Source: Pleodorina starrii
Lineage: Eukaryota > Chlorophyta > Chlorophyceae > Chlamydomonadales > Volvocaceae
DNA: 64,000 bases
Direction: 5' to 3'
NCBI GenBank assembly: GCA_030267565.1
Contig: BRXU01000010.1
Span: 988,501-1,052,500 of the forward strand
Below the pieces are notes generated by a model. That model had not been told where the DNA came from and searched no databases. It saw only the letters and a list, made by a program, of their open reading frames with translations. This document shows, in pieces, positions 58,890 through 64,000 of the stretch. Every line of letters starts with the position of its first letter. Position 1 is the first letter of the stretch. Position numbers and translations under genes: made by a program.

Positions 58890-60550
58890 GACTGGCCGCG
58901 TCGTTGTGCCCGTCAGCGGGTTCTGCAGCTGCCTCGCGTCGCGGCCGCTGGTGGTGGTGGTGGTGGTGGTGGTGATTGGTTTTACGTTGTGGGTTGGGGC
59001 GTAGTCCAAGGGGCGTTGTGTGGGCACTCATCGCCTGGCGCCGGCGCCCTGCCAGGCGCAGCCGCAGTGCCTCCGATCCGGGCCTCCGAATGTGAGCTCG
59101 GGGGACGGCGCTCCCAGTGGGGCCGCTGCACAGCGTCGCCGTCCAGGCAGGGCGGGCGGGGCGGGGTTTCCTTGGCAGTCCTTCGTTTGTTCGTTCGAGT
59201 TCGTTCATTTGACACAGGTGGTGGGCCGGCGCCCTGCTACACAGGCGGTGGCTTCACGTGGTAGAGCCCGGCACAGCGGGCACTACCAGTGCGGTGCTGC
59301 CAGTGCGGTGCCCCAGGTCTGAAGAGGTGTTGACGACGACTGGTGCAGTGGGCGCGGTGTTGTGTTTTGGGACCGTTGACGGACCGTTGGGGGGAGAGGG
59401 TTGCCTACTGCCCGGCTTTTAGGGCCGGGCAGTAGCTTCGTCCAGCTGCGCGGGGGCGCAGGTATGCATGGCTGCCATCGCGGGGTCCGATTGTGGGTGC
59501 GGTACAGTGGTGGTATGGTGGGGTCGTACGGATGGTGGGCCGCGTGGGGGTTCGTGAAGATGAGACCGCAGCGGTGGAACGGAGGCGACGGGGGCTGACG
59601 CGGCTTAGCATCGGTGTGACAGGGTCTGTGTGTGCGTGACTTGGGGTAGTCGTACGTGTTTGTACTGCATGTGACAACGACTAACGGTTTTGGGTTGCGG
59701 GGGTTGGACCGGGGGCAGGGGCTGCCGCTCTGGTGGTGGTGTCATGGAAGCACTGTGAACTTGCGAGGGTGGGTTAGGTAGGGATTGGCCGCTTGGCCGC
59801 TTGTCTTGTGGCGGCAGCGGCGGCGACTGGAAGTCAGGCTGCAGTGCCTTTGGCAGCACGAGTGCGAGGATGTTTTGGTGAGGGCGTGGCGGCCGCGAGA
59901 AATGCTGCCATACATCTCTGCCCAGACGCCGGGGCATGGCCCGGCGCTCCGCAGATCGGTTACCCGGGCTACCGAGTTCGTGGCATTGATTCCATGGCGA
60001 GCATACATCAACATTACAGTACCTCAAAACTTCATCTTCCACAAGTGCACGTATATGTTATTGATGCTGAAACGGTCAAAAGGGAGGATGAAAGCTCGCC
60101 CGCTCGCAACCATACGGTACCTCTCACCAACAATAAGCTGTACATGCCCCCAACCCCCGGCTTTCACGGACGCCCCCGCTCTTGCGCGGAACTTGTAACT
60201 TTGGGAAAGGGGGGTTGGGGGTGAGGGCCCAGGTGTTTGGGTTTGTGAGCACCGGATGCGCGTTTTCATTGCGCCTTCCGCCGGCTGGCAAGCAAGGTGG
60301 CGTGCGGCACTTTGCGAAATGGCCGCTCGCCACCAATCGTCTCCGTCGCCACCGTGCAGCAGCTACAGCCGCAGCGGGCGCAGGAGCAGCTGCCGCAGCC
60401 GCCAGCTCCGGCGCCTCCCCAACAGCTTCAGCCGTAGGAGTCACAACGGCGGGGTGGCCCCCGGAGGAGGCCGTGCTGGGGCTGCTCGTGTCGCAGGCAA
60501 TGCATCAACGTCTGCGGCTGTGTGGGGCTCGCCCCGTGTGTGTCTGTTTT

Positions 60551-60675
60551 GTGTGTGAGTGTGTGTGTGTGTCGTTACAGTATCTGTGTGTGTGAGTGTG
60601 TGTGTGTGTGTCGTTACAGTATCTGTGTGTGTGAGTGTGTGTGTGTGTGTCGTTACAGTATCTGTGTGTGTATGT
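60551..60675. repeat. Three-copy (TG)n-CGTTACAGTATCTG repeat
   Basis: A TG microsatellite alternates with CGTTACAGTATCTG three times with a period of about 40 bp. The same (TG)n-CGTTACAGTATCTG junction occurs once at 33762-33786 in a kinesin intron, so the motif is dispersed and then locally amplified here. Confidence 0.85.
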
Positions 60676-61763
60676 GTGACACCGGCCCCGGGGCCCTCGC
60701 TGCCTTAGGGAGGAAGGCTGGCTTGGAGTCCAGACCCCCCCCGCCTGGCTCCCCATGGCGACATCAAGCACCTGCGCCCCTGGCGGCGCCCTCTGGCCGC
60801 CGGGGACCCGGGAACCAAGACCGGCGCCGTGGGTGTCGGCGGCGGCGGCAGCGATGGCGGCAGCGCAAATGAAGCCATCACCGGCGGCAGCTTCGGCGGG
60901 CTGCCAGCACGGGCAGCAGCGGTGGCTACGGACGCAGCAGCGGCAGCGAGTTTCCGCAACGGCGGCGACGGTGTGAGGACTGTGAGCGTCGCTGCAAGAG
61001 ACGGGACGCGGCGGCGGCGCTGGGGCTGGCGCCGCGCGGGCTGTGCGACCCGGGCCCCGAGCCCCGTAGCCCTCCCTCCGATGTCGCAGCCTGGCCGTGG
61101 CCCCGGCGGAGGTGCGGAGTGCTCCGGGGGCTGTGCAGTGTGCACACGCGCCAGCCCGGCCTGCACCAACCACTTACCGTAACGGCCGACGCCAGGGGCA
61201 CAGCCACACCACCACCTGGCGATCCAGGTACCGCAGCAGCGAGTGAAATGAGTGACAACTGACAGAGGGAGGGGGGAGGGGCACACCGGCGGTGATGGGC
61301 ACCAAGTCTCCCAATACGGTGTGATCTCGCAACCCGAGGGTCCCAACGGGAAGAGCGGCTGCTGAACCCGTGTCCGGCAGTCCGGCAGTCGTGCCGCTCC
61401 GGGTCCCGGGTACGGCAACTGCCTACCGTTGCAGTACACCGTTGCCTCGGGGGTCGCCGGGCTTTCTCGAAGCTCGAAGACTGCGCGTGTTTGGGGTCGG
61501 TGGCGGCGATGGCTGAGCGCGCTCTCGAGTGCTGCGCCGTCGGCATATGCGTGTTTCAAAACGGTTGGCGGCTCCCAGGCGGACCAACCAACGGGGCGTT
61601 GCGTTGGGAGGGTGCAGGCCGTTGTGCAGAGTTGTTTGCGCGCGGCTGGCTGATGCTGACATTCTTTGGTGTTTTGTTTGGTGGTTTTTTCAACAACAAA
61701 TACCGGTACTAAAATGCCAACACAATTGCTCACCGAATCGCAAACGCAATCCGCTGGTCCAGA

Positions 61764-63509
61764 ATGGCGGCCGACGAGGAGGAGGCTTCGCTCCCCCGCA
61801 GTGAGGACACTGCCGATCCCAAAACGCACGCCGGGCATACCCGCTAACCCACATTCTGTCTTCTTGCAGGCTACATAGAATCGTTCATCAGAATGATGTT
61901 GTCTCCGGGTATGTATCTGGCAAAGGACATCGTGACAATGGCCAAGGACCTCAGCACGGGTGGGTGGGGTGTGCGGGTGGGTGGGTGGGTGGGTGCGTGC
62001 ACCCGGAGCACCAGTTTCCCGGAGCAGGTGGGTTGAGGACGGTGACCCGACCACCCTTCAAAGTCCCCAGGGGCACCCAAGCTGTGGGCGCGTGCCGGGC
62101 CCCGGAGCAAAGCCCTAGTTTCCTCAACCACGTACTGTTCATACCGTTCACGGGCTCCGGCCTATCCTCCCGGGGATAAACCCCGCGCAAACGCCCCCCA
62201 TTCTTCATTTTTGTCGCCCCCCATTTTCATTCCCACCCCCCCCCCTCAACACACAGAGTTTGTGCAGCTGGTCTCGTCCAAGTGCAAGGAAATCACCGAG
62301 AGCGAGCATCGCGCCAACATCCAACCCCATCACGTGCTGAAAGCCCTCCAGGAATTGGGCTTCGAATATTTCGTGACGGAAGTCGAAGAGCGCTCGAAAG
62401 AGTTCAAAGAGATAGTCAAAGGTGAGGTGGGTGGGAGGGCGAGGGGCTGAGATTTCGGGGACGGGTGGGGGTGGCGGGCTGCGCCGGGCTGGTTTGCGGT
62501 GGAAAGCTGTGGAGTCGCGCCGCTGCACCGATGACCAGCAGGGGGCGATGCATGTCTGAAGCTCTGAACCCCGCCCGGCCGGCGCGACCCATTTCCCGCT
62601 GCCGCAGCTGAGAACCTCCGGAAGCGGGAAAGGCGGAAGACGGGCGCGGACCGTGCTGGGATGTCGGAGGAGGAGCAGGTAAGGGAGGGCGTGGTGTGGT
62701 GTGGTGTGGTGTGGGGTGGTGAGAGGCGGAGGGTAGTAAAGAAGATAACGGCACCGCAGCGGAGGGTAAAAAGAAGATACCGCAGCGGAGACGGAGCGGA
62801 GGGACGGAGACGGCGTTAGCGAACGGACCCGGAACCCAGCAGTGCGCCACTTACCGAGGGGGGCAGGGCCTGGGCAGGGGAAGTGGGAAGTGGGAAGAGC
62901 CATCCTGCCGTGGGGGTGAGATGTGTGCATGCGTCGCCGCACGACCGGTGGACACGGCAAAGCACCCAAGGGCCCTGGGACGGTCAGAACGCGTTCCAAC
63001 CAGCGCCGACACGGGCCCAGCTCCGGCCCTGTGTTGCGCCCTGCCGCCTGGAAACCTCTTTCAGCCACTGTCCTCCTCGGCCCCAGCATGTCCGCTTGTG
63101 CTGTGTGTGTGTGTCTCCGCAGATTCTGCTGCAGCAGCAGATGTTTGCGGAGGCACACGCGCTGTCGGCGGCGGCGTTCAAATCGGCAGCCGCCATGCAC
63201 GCGGCATACGAGCAGGCCATGGCGGCGCAGCAGCACGCGCAGGCGGGGCCGGGGGCGGCACACCCGCACTACCCCTATCCGCAGTACCAGCAGCAGCAGC
63301 AGCACATGCAGCAGGCGGGGGGAAGCGACCTGGTGCAGCAGCGGCAAGCGGGCCACGGGCCCAGCGGCGGCGGCGGCGGCGGCGGGGGTTGCGTTGGTGG
63401 TTGGGGCCCGGCGGGCGCTACGGACATGGAGGACGATTACGACGAAGACGACGACGACGACGACGACGATGATGAGGAGGAGGATAACAACGAGTGCGTG
63501 AGTGAGTGA
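61764..63509 (+). CDS. DR1 / NC2-beta paralogue, diverged histone fold
   Basis: This is a tandem copy of the DR1 gene. Exons 61764-61800, 61870-61959, 62257-62421, 62608-62678 and 63123-63509 give 249 residues; exons 2, 3 and 4 are 90, 165 and 71 bases, exactly as in DR1, with identical phases. Exon 3 keeps the second half of the histone fold (TEFVQLVSS, NIQPHHVLKALQELGF). Exon 2, encoding helix 1 and part of helix 2, is very different (SYIESFIRMMLSPGMYLAKD against TIQKMIKDLVPPDMRIANDT). Exon 5 is nearly identical through the Gln/Ala/Tyr-rich part, then ends in a longer Asp/Glu run. Intron 4 is also nearly identical to that of DR1 just upstream of exon 5. Splice sites and frame are intact, so it is probably expressed; a role as NC2-beta is uncertain. 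Confidence 0.88.
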
Positions 63510-64000
63510 GTGGGGGCTCATCGTCATGGGGCTGTACGACAGGCCGATTGGGGCAGGGGGCAGCTGGAAGTGTGGCAGTACGGCATACGACCCACAGCGA
63601 TGGAGGGGTGGGAGGAGAAGCCAGTGGTGTCACAGATGGCGGTATCACGCAGTGGTGGTTGGGTGGGGCTGGGCTGGTGTGGCCTGCGCGATGTTTGCCG
63701 GGTGTGTGTGTGTGTGGGGGGGGGGCGGTAGCAGCAACCCTACCTGCCAGAGCGAGATCGAAGGATGGAGGAGTGGGTGGATGGATGCATGTGTGGATGA
63801 CACCGGTTTGACGCGCAGCGGCGCTTGGTAACCGCCCCCCCCGGTCCCCGGCTCTCCAGTAAGGGAGCCTGATTAGGCGGGGCGAGCGAGGTACCGTAGG
63901 GCGATGCGTTCCGGCTTCCGGGGGCAGGCGAGCGCGCCCCTGCCCCGCCTGTGTTTCATGGCGTGGCTTCGGTGTTTCGCTGCGGAGCTCGCCGCCCGCT
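63510..64000. other. Downstream flank of the second DR1 gene
   Basis: This is probably 3' untranslated and intergenic sequence, including short TG- and G-rich tracts near 63700-63727. No gene is visible before the window ends. Confidence 0.5.

Larger units (their letters stand above)
58212..61763. other. Spacer between the two DR1 genes
   Basis: It holds the 3' untranslated region of DR1, a 152-bp tandem duplication (58587-58889), a (GGT)n run at 58949-58975, a degenerate R2 copy at 59555-59590, and a threefold repeat at 60551-60675. Frames here lack motifs. I see no third DR1 copy and no other gene. Confidence 0.55.
28366..62182. repeat. Dispersed repeat family R1 (core CCGGCCTATACGTGGATAA)
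   Basis: Copies seen, plus orientation: 28366-28394, 31775-31806, 34727-34749, 36763-36783 (degenerate), 37726-37752, 62143-62180. Reverse orientation: 33186-33235, 42078-42112, 51897-51950. The fullest copies (33186 and 51897, reverse) extend about 50 bp with the shared flank CCGTRAACGGTAAARTAMCAG. Eight of nine lie in introns of different genes; one (42078) lies downstream of the kinesin gene. The span given encloses all copies; they are not contiguous. Confidence 0.75.
36812..62832. repeat. Dispersed repeat family R2 (core GCTGCGGTATCTTCTTT)
   Basis: Copies seen, plus orientation: 36814-36837, 45195-45216, 46028-46050, 53351-53402, 55168-55190. Reverse orientation: 47990-48016, 54154-54185, 59555-59590 (degenerate), and 62740-62832, which holds two cores. 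The longest copies (53351 and 62765) share the additional flank GTTCGCTAACGCCGTCTC. Most copies lie in introns of kinesin-8, D2HGDH, OLA1 and the second DR1 gene. The span encloses scattered copies. Confidence 0.75.

Overview
This window looks like nuclear DNA of a chlamydomonadalean (volvocine-type) green alga. The evidence is its high GC content, genes split into many short exons by GC-rich introns full of low-complexity sequence, 5' splice sites that are nearly all GT(G/A)(A/C/G)G, a Chlamydomonas-type telomere-like tract (CCCTAAAA units), a Ty3/Gypsy chromovirus, and eukaryotic gene families with chloroplast or mitochondrial targeting. No prokaryotic feature, CRISPR array or rRNA is present. 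No intact tRNA gene was seen. All gene models were built by hand from family motifs and splice-site phase.

Positions 1-11953 are a nest of mobile elements. A non-autonomous element (copy A, left end outside the window) was hit by a Ty3/Gypsy retrotransposon at 255-7892, with the 5-bp target duplication AGCGC. A second copy of the same element (copy B, about 2310-3521) then landed in that retrotransposon's reverse transcriptase, and a 5'-truncated LINE (6122-7756) landed in its 3' LTR. A diverged third copy (copy C) ends at 10754. A short retroelement tail at 35-123 has a longer relative ending near 11950, downstream of 63-bp tandem repeats. The retrotransposon carries a Dam-methyltransferase-like domain ahead of its protease.

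Positions 11954-25405 hold three minus-strand genes separated by stretches with no recognisable gene: a NEDD8-conjugating enzyme (UBC12/UBE2M-like, 14655-15833), a gamma-glutamylcyclotransferase-like protein with a membrane-type C-terminal extension (18093 to about 21227, first exon missing), and a predicted thylakoid-lumen protein of unknown function (22418-25405).

Positions 25794-41340 are one large plus-strand kinesin-8 gene of 23 exons, divergent from the lumen-protein gene. Plus-strand D-2-hydroxyglutarate dehydrogenase follows (43955-49147, mitochondrial). It converges on minus-strand OLA1, an Obg-like ATPase (51368-56488). OLA1 is divergent from DR1/NC2-beta, a TBP-binding transcription repressor subunit (56781-58211). 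A tandem DR1 paralogue follows (61764-63509); its C-terminal half is nearly identical, while its first histone-fold helices differ strongly. These are mostly housekeeping genes with no single shared pathway.

Introns and spacers from about 28 kb onward share at least two short dispersed repeat families, one hAT-type MITE, an interstitial telomere-like tract and several perfect microsatellite arrays.
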